12,756 nt of DNA from Thiomargarita sp. (GCA_030618965.1 JAUXCJ010000003.1:1-12756); one strand, 5' to 3'; shown: positions 1 to 7,740, counted from the stretch's first letter. Numbers and translations: made by a program. The notes: generated by a model not told the origin, from the letters alone.

Positions 1-220
1 CATTTGGTGGTGATTTTGGATGCACATTATCATTATCGCCAAGGCGTACAGCTAAATTATTTGGTAAGTATTCTTTGATGACGACTAAAGTGTCATGCTT
101 TAAATCTTGAGCCAGATAGGTGATACCAAAAGTGCCTTCACCAAGAATTTTTTGGATTTGGTAATGGTCTAAATTATAGGTAATCGGTAAGGCATTGCTA
201 TTGTCTTTGTGATTATTCAT
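1..220 (-). CDS. Ser/Thr protein kinase, N-terminal fragment (cut by window edge)
   Basis: The first 73 codons of a Hanks-type kinase are visible and the gene continues beyond the left edge. The protein begins MNNHKDNSNALPITYNLDHY. It then shows the glycine loop LGEGTFGITYLAQD, followed by VVIKEYLPNNLAVR, which keeps the ATP-binding lysine. The same LP-x-x-Y ... IKEYLP ... AVR pattern opens the two other kinase-like proteins in this window, so all three are paralogues. ATG at 220 is taken as the start. An in-frame ATG at 238 is possible, but its GAGG touches the start codon. The gene is divergent from the pseudokinase-WD40 gene across a 70-bp spacer. The catalytic loop and any C-terminal sensor domain lie outside the window, so activity cannot be judged. 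Confidence 0.85.
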   Translation of the reverse strand, partial: MNNHKDNSNALPITYNLDHYQIQKILGEGTFGITYLAQDLKHDTLVVIKEYLPNNLAVRLGDNDNVHPKSPPN

Positions 221-241
221 AATGTGTTTTCTTGTCATCCT

Positions 242-251
242 CAATTAATTG
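242..251. repeat. AT-rich palindrome CAATTAATTG, copy 1
   Basis: This perfect 10-bp palindrome (12 bp counting the flanking T and A) lies in the spacer between the two divergent kinase-family genes. The same 10 bp occur at 4076-4085, next to the start of the other kinase gene. It could be an operator or a chance feature of AT-rich DNA. Confidence 0.25.
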
Positions 252-290
252 AAAATGGGTGTGCCTACATTATATGGAGTTATTTAGTTA

Positions 291-2252
291 ATGTCTGCAA
301 ATATAAATGATCGCGCCTCTCTGCCTCTCGGTTATCATCTGCATGAATACCGTATTGAAAGCATTCTTGGAGAAGGTCATTTGGGCGTCACTTATCTTGC
401 CTTAGATATAAAATCAAATAATAAGGTTATGATTGTAGAGTATTTTCCCTGTGTACTAGCAATACGACGGTCTGATCAGCGTGTCGAACCTAGTTCTGAT
501 GAAGAAATAGAAAATTATAAAGTTGGATTAAAAGAATTTATCAAAGATAATCATATATTAGCGCAATTAAAACATCGTAATATTGCGCGAGTATTAGAAT
601 TTTTTGAATCACAGAATACTAGCTATTCTGTGATGAAATATGAGCCGGGGCAAACGCTTGCCGAGCTACTTGAAAAAGTGGGTATGCTAACACTTGCAGC
701 ATTGATGAAAATTTTGCCGCCGTTGCTATCGGCTTTAACAGTAACACATAAAAGCGGCCTTTTGCATCTCAATATAAGCCCTGCTAATATTTATTTACGC
801 GAAAAGGATCAAAGTCCATTCCTATTTAATTTCGGTTATGAAAAGGCAAATACTCAAGAATTTTGTACGGATATTTATGCCTTAGGAGCGGTGTTATATC
901 ATGCAATCAGTGGTAAGCCGCCAATAGATTCTCTTAAAAGAAATCAGGCTATTTTGCAAGGCGAGCCTGATCCATTAGTCCCATTGGCTGCAATGACCAA
1001 TGATAAACATTATTCTAAAAATCTATTGGAAGGGGTTGATTGGGCACTCGCTATTGATCAGAAAGAGCGTCCGCAAACCGTTGTACAATGGGCAACATTT
1101 ATCTTGTCTGACTCTTCGCAGCAGGGTGGGCTATTGCGGCAGTCAGTGCAACGAATAATGATGGTGTTTGTCATAATCTTTGCGGTAATTGCTACTGGCT
1201 TTAGTTTAAAATATTTCTTTTCTGCGAAAAAACCAGTGATGGATGGGAATAATATTGAAAATATTGAAAATATTGAAAATAAAGAACTAAATAATAAAAA
1301 AGTCTTGCTATCGCTCTTAAAGCAGTCTCCCCATCCAACACAACTTGTCCAATCTGTCATTTTACCTATGCGAGAAATATTGTCATTACAAGGACATGAA
1401 GCCGGAATATGCGTTGAAGCTTGCCTCGCTTTCAGTCCTGATGGACGACTGCTTGCGTCAGGTAGTTGGGATCATACAATTAAAGTGTGGGATGTGGACA
1501 CTGGCAAGTTACTGCAAACTTTACAAGGACATCAGGATTTAGTCCTGTCTATTGCTTTTAGTCCGAATGGATTGCTCCTTGCTTCAGGCAGCGCGGATAA
1601 GACAATTAAATTGTGGAATATAAATACAGGTGAACCCTTACAAACTTTAAAAGAAGAGGGAAGTTGGATTAGTTCTCTTGCCTTTAGTCCAGATGGACAA
1701 ATGTTAGCGGCGGAAGGTGAGCATTATTCGATTAAATTATGGGACTTAAGCAGTGGTTTGCTGCTAGAAACTTTGATGGGGCATGACAATGTTATTAATT
1801 CTGTGAAATTTAGTCCTGATGGTCTTTTGATTGCATCTGGTAGTGCGGATGGTAGTATCAAGCTATGGGAAGTCAATAGCGGGCATTTATTGCAAACATT
1901 TATAGGCTATGAAATTTTATCTATTGCTTTTAGCCCTAATGGATTGTTGTTGGCATCAGGCGATGCCGCTAGTCAGATTAAATTATGGGATATAAAAAGC
2001 GGTAAATTAAAACAGACCTTGAAAGGGCATAAAAATTGGGTTTTATCGGTAATATTTAGCCCAGACGGGCATATGCTAGCCTCTGGTAGTCATGATCATA
2101 CAATCAAACTGTGGAATATACCGGATGGCAAGCTATTGGAAACCTTGACAGGGCATGAAAATGATGTGAATTCAATAGCCTTTAATCCCGATGGTAGTCT
2201 TTTCGCGTCAGGTAGTCGAGATAAGACTATTAAGTTATGGCATCATCTATAA
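291..2252 (+). CDS. Transmembrane pseudokinase with C-terminal WD40 propeller
   Basis: The 653-aa protein has three parts. Residues 14-270 form a kinase fold. Residues 289-308 are a hydrophobic membrane segment. Residues about 368-653 hold seven WD40 repeats (VWDVDTG, LWNINTG, LWDLSSG, LWEVNSG, LWDIKSG, LWNIPDG, final LWHHL), enough for one closed propeller. The fold is recognisable (glycine loop GEGHLG 27-32, asparagine 166), but the catalytic residues are replaced. The ATP lysine is Val49, the HRD aspartate is Asn161 (HLNISPAN), its partner lysine is Ser163, and DFG is NFG (180-182). About 26 residues of the activation segment are missing compared with the kinase at 2243-4072. It is therefore probably catalytically dead. 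The membrane segment should place the propeller in the periplasm and the pseudokinase in the cytoplasm, which suggests a receptor or allosteric partner. GGAG at 276-279 supports the start. Confidence 0.9.
   Translation: MSANINDRASLPLGYHLHEYRIESILGEGHLGVTYLALDIKSNNKVMIVEYFPCVLAIRRSDQRVEPSSDEEIENYKVGLKEFIKDNHILAQLKHRNIARVLEFFESQNTSYSVMKYEPGQTLAELLEKVGMLTLAALMKILPPLLSALTVTHKSGLLHLNISPANIYLREKDQSPFLFNFGYEKANTQEFCTDIYALGAVLYHAISGKPPIDSLKRNQAILQGEPDPLVPLAAMTNDKHYSKNLLEGVDWALAIDQKERPQTVVQWATFILSDSSQQGGLLRQSVQRIMMVFVIIFAVIATGFSLKYFFSAKKPVMDGNNIENIENIENKELNNKKVLLSLLKQSPHPTQLVQSVILPMREILSLQGHEAGICVEACLAFSPDGRLLASGSWDHTIKVWDVDTGKLLQTLQGHQDLVLSIAFSPNGLLLASGSADKTIKLWNINTGEPLQTLKEEGSWISSLAFSPDGQMLAAEGEHYSIKLWDLSSGLLLETLMGHDNVINSVKFSPDGLLIASGSADGSIKLWEVNSGHLLQTFIGYEILSIAFSPNGLLLASGDAASQIKLWDIKSGKLKQTLKGHKNWVLSVIFSPDGHMLASGSHDHTIKLWNIPDGKLLETLTGHENDVNSIAFNPDGSLFASGSRDKTIKLWHHL
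1251..1277 (+). repeat. 9-bp tandem repeat x3 encoding Asn-Ile-Glu
   Basis: AATATTGAA is repeated three times without interruption inside the pseudokinase gene. It encodes NIE-NIE-NIE at residues 321-329, just after the membrane segment, in the linker to the WD40 propeller. The unit is a multiple of three, so copy-number change would alter linker length without breaking the frame. Confidence 0.85.
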
Positions 2253-4072
2253 GTATTAACGCGGTTTTGCCAGCCACTAAAGAAGTGAGTCTCATTCACT
2301 GAGAGCGGGCGTTGATTGAGAATAAATTCGGCAGCATTTGCAAAGTCTTTAGTTGCCTTGCCTTTTGATGACATTTGTTCAAGCACCTGTAATAAGCCCC
2401 AGCCTTGTCCTTGATAACGTTCACTGGGTTCAATGCCTATGCCTTGAAAATTAACATAATCAATCATAGCATAAAGCCCCTTGGGCGTTTGTACGAGATG
2501 CTTAAATTGTGTGTATATAAGTAGTTGTCGCTGTTTATCTGTAGGCACTGTTTCTAGCATTTTTGGTAAACTTAATTTTAAGCGTTCTAGCATAAAATAG
2601 ACTTGCTGCGGGATAGTATTTTTCATCAAGGTGCGTAAGCTTCTCATTTTATAAGTTTTTTTATTTTTATTAAAGGCTGGTTTTGTCAGCCAAGGAGAGC
2701 TTGAGGTATTAAGCAGCCACAATGGTATTGTAACATCTTGTTTTTTTAGAAAAGCTATAAAATCTGAGAAATTGTTGGTCAATTTGTCATTTTTACTTTC
2801 TGGAGACCAGACAAAATGGCCGATACCGAGCAATAGGCTTTCTTCATTCCAAAATATCAATTCTGAGAATTTTCCGGCCCTCTCATTGTTCCAAATTTGC
2901 TGTCCTATTTTAGCCGCCTCCGATTCGGTAATTTGGTAATATGCGTCTTGTAGTAATTCCCTTTGTTGTTTGCTTATTGGTGTTTCTTCATTTGGGTCTC
3001 CTAAATTGACAAATTTATATACTCCTATAATAAATATCACAAGCATTGCATACAATTTAGCATTTTTGCTAAAAAAACGGCGGAAAGACCTGAGTTTACG
3101 TTTATTAAACCAGCGTTTATTAAAAATGCTTTGAAAAATAAAAACTAATTTGAACTTTTCAAAATAAGAAGCTTGAGATTTTAAAAGTTTAGCCCGCCAC
3201 ACATTGACATTTTGTGGACGTTCCTTTTCATTAATTTTAAGTGCCCAATCAATAGCTTGTAAGAATGATTTTGAATAGCGATTGCGCCCAATTGCTACAG
3301 CAGGCTTTAAGGGATCAGCTTTACGCCGTCGTATAGCGTCAACACGTTGGATGGCATCTATTGGTGTTTTACCATTGATAAGGCGATATAATACAGCACC
3401 TAGTGAGTAAATATCTGACCAAGTTCCATGATGACTTTCGCCAGTATATTGTTCAAAAGGTGCGTAACCTACTGTTATCATTGAAGTTAAATGCTGAGTA
3501 TGGCAGCCAACAACATAACGCGCTGCCCCAAAATCTAATAAAACGGGGCTATTATCTTTTTGACGTAAATAAATATTGTCTGGTTTAATATCCCGATGTA
3601 AATAGCCGGCTTGGTGTACCGTTTCTAAGGCATTTAATAAGGGTAGCAATATTTTCATTAATTGCGCTTCTGTCGCGGTTTGATTTCTTTTAAAAACTTT
3701 TGCAAGGCTTTGCCCTTGTTCATATTCCATGACAATATATGCCGTTTGGTGCGCTTTAAAGAAACGCAAAACACGTACAATATTATAGTGTTTAAATTCA
3801 GCTAAAATACGGGCTTCTTTGAGAAATCGCTTTAAACCCCAAGTAAAATATTCAATATCTTGTGGTGATTTGGCTTGCACTGTGTAATCATTTTCACGTA
3901 CAGCGAATTCATTGGGTAGATATTCTTTAATGGCAACTAAAGCGTTGAGTCCGGTATCCTTAGCAAGATAGGTGATACCAAATCCGCCATCACCAAGTAC
4001 GCTTTGGATAATATATTCATGTAAGTGATACCCTATAGGTAGGGCATTATGATAAATAGTGCTCGGATTCAT
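2243..4072 (-). CDS. Transmembrane Ser/Thr protein kinase with uncharacterised C-terminal domain
   Basis: This 609-aa Hanks-type kinase should phosphorylate Ser/Thr on cytoplasmic targets using ATP. The set is complete: glycine loop LGDGGFG, VAIK lysine 49, helix-C Glu86, HRDIKPDN 159-166, DFG 180-182, and an activation segment ending in GYAPFEQY. A basic stretch (318-339) precedes one membrane helix (about 340-356). Residues about 365-609 would be periplasmic and include WNNERAGKFSELIFWNEE, LLGIGHFVW (414-422) and ERYQGQGWGLLQVLEQM (551-567). This domain resembles a family of uncharacterised bacterial proteins. Its glutamate followed 19 residues later by GIGH recalls T4-type lysozymes, which is a weak hint only. 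ATG at 4072 is preferred to TTG at 4078. The 3' end overlaps the pseudokinase gene, convergent, by 10 bp. It aligns with that pseudokinase without gaps to residue 182. Confidence 0.9.
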   Translation of the reverse strand: MNPSTIYHNALPIGYHLHEYIIQSVLGDGGFGITYLAKDTGLNALVAIKEYLPNEFAVRENDYTVQAKSPQDIEYFTWGLKRFLKEARILAEFKHYNIVRVLRFFKAHQTAYIVMEYEQGQSLAKVFKRNQTATEAQLMKILLPLLNALETVHQAGYLHRDIKPDNIYLRQKDNSPVLLDFGAARYVVGCHTQHLTSMITVGYAPFEQYTGESHHGTWSDIYSLGAVLYRLINGKTPIDAIQRVDAIRRRKADPLKPAVAIGRNRYSKSFLQAIDWALKINEKERPQNVNVWRAKLLKSQASYFEKFKLVFIFQSIFNKRWFNKRKLRSFRRFFSKNAKLYAMLVIFIIGVYKFVNLGDPNEETPISKQQRELLQDAYYQITESEAAKIGQQIWNNERAGKFSELIFWNEESLLLGIGHFVWSPESKNDKLTNNFSDFIAFLKKQDVTIPLWLLNTSSSPWLTKPAFNKNKKTYKMRSLRTLMKNTIPQQVYFMLERLKLSLPKMLETVPTDKQRQLLIYTQFKHLVQTPKGLYAMIDYVNFQGIGIEPSERYQGQGWGLLQVLEQMSSKGKATKDFANAAEFILNQRPLSVNETHFFSGWQNRVNTYR

Positions 4073-4075
4073 AAT

Positions 4076-4085
4076 CAATTAATTG
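4076..4085. repeat. AT-rich palindrome CAATTAATTG, copy 2
   Basis: These are the same 10 bp as at 242-251, here 3 bp upstream of the ATG of the minus-strand kinase gene. Its position at the translation start would suit an operator, but AT-rich DNA could give it by chance. Confidence 0.25.
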
Positions 4086-4098
4086 TTATTAATGTAAT

Positions 4099-4127
4099 AT
4101 ATTAGCAAAAAGCCTTATAAAGACCAA
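4099..4127 (-). promoter_or_regulatory. Possible sigma70-type promoter of the transmembrane kinase gene
   Basis: On the minus strand, TTGGTC (4127-4122) and TAATAT (4104-4099) are separated by 17 bp. This would start transcription about 20 bp before the kinase ATG. The hexamers are only moderate matches (TTG kept; 4 of 6 in the -10) and the spacer is AT-rich, so this is a candidate only. Confidence 0.25.
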
Positions 4128-4219
4128 AATTTTAGCTTTGGAGCTATAACAGTGTACTCGCAAAAATTGCTCAAGGTGTTAAAATATTTTCAATTTTAAA
4201 ATAATGAGATTAAATAGCA

Positions 4220-4582
4220 ATGAAAACTTACCTAATTGGTCGTAGTCACAAAGCTAATATTGTGATAAAAGATGCGGATCGTTCTGTTAGTGGTATTCAT
4301 TTAGAACTCACTGAAGATGCTGATGGTAAATTTTATATTATTGATTGCAACAGCACTAATGGAACTTATCGCAAACGTGGGGGACGTTGGATAGCTATTC
4401 AACAGACTTATGTGAACCAAGATGAACAAATATTATTGGGCAAATATATAACCACAGTGCGCGAATTATTATCAATGCGTGTTGAAGATTTCTCGCTAAA
4501 AAGAGGCAGGGATGAAGAAGACACCTATATTGGTGTAGAACGCGATCCTGAAACTGGCGAAGTCATTCCTCGGAGATATTGA
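4220..4582 (+). CDS. FHA-domain phosphothreonine-binding protein
   Basis: This small 120-aa cytoplasmic protein is almost wholly one FHA domain, the module that binds phosphothreonine peptides. Its hallmarks are GRS (7-9), the S-x-S-G-I-H segment (22-27) and NSTNGTY (44-50). It opens directly with the FHA strand (MKTYLIGRSHKANIVI), so there is no other N-terminal domain. The short tail after residue 88 is charged and ends ERDPETGEVIPRRY; a threonine here (102 or 112) could be a phosphorylation site, which is inference. It is the first gene of a plus-strand run and its TGA overlaps the ATG of the PP2C phosphatase (TGATG), so the two are probably translationally coupled. The likely role is to read marks written by the neighbouring kinases. 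The ribosome site is weak (GAG at 4206-4208). Confidence 0.92.
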   Translation: MKTYLIGRSHKANIVIKDADRSVSGIHLELTEDADGKFYIIDCNSTNGTYRKRGGRWIAIQQTYVNQDEQILLGKYITTVRELLSMRVEDFSLKRGRDEEDTYIGVERDPETGEVIPRRY

Positions 4583-5457
4583 TGAATAGTTCTGATTCTC
4601 CAAATAAGGTCCCTGCGAAGGGAGAGATTCGATTGATGAAGGAATTCTTAACCATTGATAAAGAATACGCTGGTGATTTCATTCAAGGTGGGCGAAATTA
4701 TCAAGAAGATGATTTTGGTTTTGATAATAGTCGGCCTTTTGATTTTTTAATGGTACTGGCAGATGGTATGGGCGGGCATCAAGGTGGTGCTGAAGCGAGC
4801 AGTTGTGCGATTAAAAGCTTTATGAATGCCTATCAGATAGCTAAAGGCAGTGTCGTTGAACGCTTAAAAGAAGCATCGCAGATAACGAATCAGCAATTAG
4901 GCATAGAAGCAAAATCTGATCCGAACTTAAAGGGAATGGGTTGCACCCTAGTCGGGGTTGTCTTCAATGGCGAACAATTGGAATGGATTAGTATAGGTGA
5001 TTCGCCCCTGTGGCTTTACAATGGCGGAGGATTACGCCGCTTGAATGCTGATCATTCGATGAAACCAGTTTTAGAAGAACAGGTTCAACGCGGTCAAATA
5101 ACGCCTAAAGATGCCGCAAAACATTCTATGCGTAATATGCTCCTTTCCGCAATCACAGGCGCACCAATTAAATTAATTGATCAATCATCCGTAAAATGTT
5201 ATCCGGGCGACCGTATTCTTTTGGCGAGTGATGGTATATTTACACTGTCTGAACAGAAAATTGGCAGGATTTTAAGCCAATCTTTACCAAGCAATCAATT
5301 AGTAAAGCAGTTATTGAATGCTGTCAGTCAAAAAAAATTAAAAAATCAAGATAATACTACTGCATTAGTGCTTGAGATACCTAATAACACGCAGATAGAG
5401 AAAGCAAGCAAAAATAATATATTAAAACGGGCAATTAATTATCTTAAGCACAGATAA
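4582..5457 (+). CDS. PP2C-family Ser/Thr protein phosphatase
   Basis: The 291-aa metal-dependent phosphatase should remove phosphate from Ser/Thr and so oppose the kinases nearby. Its motifs run in the usual order: GGRNYQEDDFGF (37-48, metal-binding acidic residues), VLADGMGGHQGGAEAS (58-73), GMGCTLVGVVF (118-128), SIGDSPLWLY (137-146), LASDGIFTL (214-222) and QDNTTALVLEI (256-266). All the expected metal aspartates are present (Asp44, Asp61, Asp217, Asp257). There is no signal peptide or membrane helix, so it is cytoplasmic; the tail after residue 267 is basic. ATG at 4582 is chosen because it overlaps the FHA stop codon as TGATG and has CGGAGA 5 nt upstream. An in-frame ATG at 4636 behind AGGGAGA is an alternative that keeps the whole catalytic domain. 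Confidence 0.94.
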   Translation: MNSSDSPNKVPAKGEIRLMKEFLTIDKEYAGDFIQGGRNYQEDDFGFDNSRPFDFLMVLADGMGGHQGGAEASSCAIKSFMNAYQIAKGSVVERLKEASQITNQQLGIEAKSDPNLKGMGCTLVGVVFNGEQLEWISIGDSPLWLYNGGGLRRLNADHSMKPVLEEQVQRGQITPKDAAKHSMRNMLLSAITGAPIKLIDQSSVKCYPGDRILLASDGIFTLSEQKIGRILSQSLPSNQLVKQLLNAVSQKKLKNQDNTTALVLEIPNNTQIEKASKNNILKRAINYLKHR

Positions 5458-5522
5458 AAGATTCATCTAAATAAATAACCCAAATTTATTTAGTTAGGTT
5501 AATTAAATTTGAGAAACGAACT

Positions 5523-7706
5523 ATGAAAATCCTATTGGATGAAGGTATCGTAAAAATACTGATGCTAATATCTGCCGGTTTTTTTGCGATGCACTCTTTT
5601 TTTCCAGAAACACCTATATTACTTGGAATAACAGCTTTACTCATTGGTTTAAATTTTATTTTCTCGTTAGTTGATTTGTTCCGTAAAGGGACTATTACTA
5701 GCAGTCTGATACTGCTAAATATTGTCCAATTAGTTCTTTTTGGTCTTCTTTTTCTTTTGATTCATGACATACTGGGTGCTGATAATTATACTTATTCGGA
5801 ATCGCCTGATTGGTTAGACTGGGTGATATTAGTGGCTGTGCATGTAGTACGAGCAATGGATATTGTTGATTTTTTTAATGATTATAATATATTTTATTTC
5901 CAGAACGTCAGCAATGCAAGTACTTTAGTTGGAGTCACACTTTTTGCGATGCACTTGATGGTGGATATTTTTATTGTCGGTGCCATTTTTATGCTTCTGA
6001 GTCGCCGTCGTCGCCGTGAGCAGGCACCTTCGCGTTTTCAGAAATTTATAGCATGGTTAGGTGAAAAGCTTGAATGGTTCATGGATTTACGCCTCTGGAT
6101 ATTAGGGGGAACAGTCGGAATCATTATTTTGGTAGCGATAATGAATGCTTGGCCGCTGAGAGATTGGTTATTATGGCCACTTAATGAGATATTACGCGCA
6201 CTGGACATAGGTGACCTTTTTGAAATATTTGATTGGCAAATTCACAGCATAGATATGGACTCTAAATGGGATCTGATCGCGCTGGCGGTTTTCTTTCGCT
6301 TATTGGTCAGTGTTTATGTATTAGGCTTTGCGAATCGTTTATATCTTCAGCTGTTAAAAGGGCGTGGTAAGACTGTTGAGGAATTAGTAGAAATCTGCTT
6401 ATCGCCTGAGTATTCAGAAAAAGATAAAAGAATTGCTGTTCAAGCATTAATAAAGCGCTCTTCACAGGCGGTTCATCCTATGATGAACGCACTAGACAAT
6501 AAGAGTAGTGATAACCGTCGTATTGCCATTGAAGTGCTTGGAGAAATTGGGGAAGGGGCTTTAGATGCCGTTCCAAAATTAGTTAAAGCATTGGTCGATG
6601 GTAATAGTGGTGTTCGTTGGGCGGCTGGTGTGGCTTTAAATGAAAGGATTGATCCACAATGGCCGCAGAATAAGAATATTATTGATGTCATTCCCGATAT
6701 TGAGAAGGCATTATTAGAGGCTGATATTCATATTCGTCGTGCAGCGGTTGATACCTTGAGAAAAATCGGCCCATCAGCCATGAGCGCCCTTCCTTCACTT
6801 GTGAAAAGCTTGGTCGATATTTCCAGTGACGTTCGTAATGCAGCTGATAATGCGCTAAAGAAAATTGACCCCCAATGGTGGAAAAACCAAGCCGCTCGAA
6901 ATGCAACGACTCCTCTGGTTAAAGCTGTGGATAACTATAGTCATGTCAGCCGCTGTGCTGCCGCCGCCATTACCCTAGAAAAACTTGAGCCTCAATGGCT
7001 AGCTACTGAGAGTGCTTCTCAAGCAGTGCCTTGTCTTGTGAAAGCCTTAGCAACAAGTTATAATGCTGAAATTGGCCGCGCCATTATAGTGACTTTAGAA
7101 AAAATCAATCCAAAATGGCCGCAGAGTGAGGGTGCTTTTCGTGCCATTCCCTATCTCGTGATAGCACTGGCAGATAGCCGTGAATCTATTCGTAGTATTG
7201 CTACTGAGGCTTTACAGAAAATTGACCCGAATGCTGAAAAAACGGTTCCTTCTCTTGTGAAAGCACGCTTAGGTGGTAATAATGAACATAGAGAAATAGC
7301 CAAAGAGGGCTTTAATGCTTTAAATAAAGTTTACCCAAAATGGTCAGAAAACCCTGCTACTATTCGCACCATCCCTCATCTTGTCTTGGCCCTCATTCAT
7401 AAGAAAAAGGATATTCGCACTGCTGCTAATGAAGTACTGACTCAAATTGACCTTCACTGGGGACACCTTAAAGCGGCTCATCGTGTCATTCCTAATCTTG
7501 TAAAAGCCTTAGATAAAAATAATAACAATGATAATGAAATTCGCTGTAGTGCTATTGAGGCCTTAGGAAAAATGGGAACAGCTGCTGCTGTGACGGTTCC
7601 TTATCTGATAAAAGCACAGAGAGAAATCAATGATGAACAGGTGCATTGGGCTATTCAAACCTCTTTGAATCAAATTGATCCTGAAGGAAAGTATAGAAAA
7701 CAATAA
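5523..7706 (+). CDS. Multi-spanning membrane protein with C-terminal HEAT-repeat array
   Basis: The 727-aa protein has a membrane region (residues 1 to about 275) and a HEAT/ARM-like array (about 290-727). Hydrophobic segments lie near 9-27, 31-52, 61-82, 98-113, 135-160, 190-208 and 250-275, with the basic patch RRRRR at 161-165. The membrane part contains a repeated motif: RAMDIVDFF (110-118) and RALDIGDLF (225-233), each followed by another hydrophobic segment. The array has repeats of about 39-40 residues with the pattern IPxLVKAL ... R-x-A-A-x-x-x-L-x-K-I-D-P-x-W, marked by Trp380, 452, 492, 532, 607 and 646. HEAT arrays bind proteins, so a membrane-anchored scaffold is likely, but no enzymatic function is visible. 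It starts 65 bp after the phosphatase gene, probably in the same transcript. Part of the array could be auto-annotated as a PBS-lyase HEAT domain, but there are no phycobiliprotein genes here. Confidence 0.85.
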   Translation: MKILLDEGIVKILMLISAGFFAMHSFFPETPILLGITALLIGLNFIFSLVDLFRKGTITSSLILLNIVQLVLFGLLFLLIHDILGADNYTYSESPDWLDWVILVAVHVVRAMDIVDFFNDYNIFYFQNVSNASTLVGVTLFAMHLMVDIFIVGAIFMLLSRRRRREQAPSRFQKFIAWLGEKLEWFMDLRLWILGGTVGIIILVAIMNAWPLRDWLLWPLNEILRALDIGDLFEIFDWQIHSIDMDSKWDLIALAVFFRLLVSVYVLGFANRLYLQLLKGRGKTVEELVEICLSPEYSEKDKRIAVQALIKRSSQAVHPMMNALDNKSSDNRRIAIEVLGEIGEGALDAVPKLVKALVDGNSGVRWAAGVALNERIDPQWPQNKNIIDVIPDIEKALLEADIHIRRAAVDTLRKIGPSAMSALPSLVKSLVDISSDVRNAADNALKKIDPQWWKNQAARNATTPLVKAVDNYSHVSRCAAAAITLEKLEPQWLATESASQAVPCLVKALATSYNAEIGRAIIVTLEKINPKWPQSEGAFRAIPYLVIALADSRESIRSIATEALQKIDPNAEKTVPSLVKARLGGNNEHREIAKEGFNALNKVYPKWSENPATIRTIPHLVLALIHKKKDIRTAANEVLTQIDLHWGHLKAAHRVIPNLVKALDKNNNNDNEIRCSAIEALGKMGTAAAVTVPYLIKAQREINDEQVHWAIQTSLNQIDPEGKYRKQ

Positions 7707-7740
7707 TTGTTAGCTAAAAATTGCAATCATATTACCAAAA

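Noticed and set aside
249..276. Promoter for the pseudokinase gene (TTGAAA and TATATG)
   Set aside because: The -10 would touch the ribosome site at 276-279 and leave almost no leader, so it is not credible.
1251..1277. CRISPR-like direct repeats
   Set aside because: The 9-bp units are contiguous, without spacers, in frame inside a gene.
1058..1542. Short frames on both strands inside the pseudokinase-WD40 gene
   Set aside because: The host frame is continuous and shows kinase, membrane and WD40 features across this stretch; the short frames show nothing.
5481..5511. Inverted repeat CAAATTTA/TAAATTTG between the phosphatase and membrane HEAT genes
   Set aside because: Eight AT-rich pairs with a 15-nt loop and no T-run after it; it is weak, and chance is likely in this AT-rich spacer.
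6473..6906. Two 72-codon minus-strand frames in the HEAT region
   Set aside because: They are antisense shadows of the repeated HEAT coding sequence, with no ribosome site or recognisable motif.
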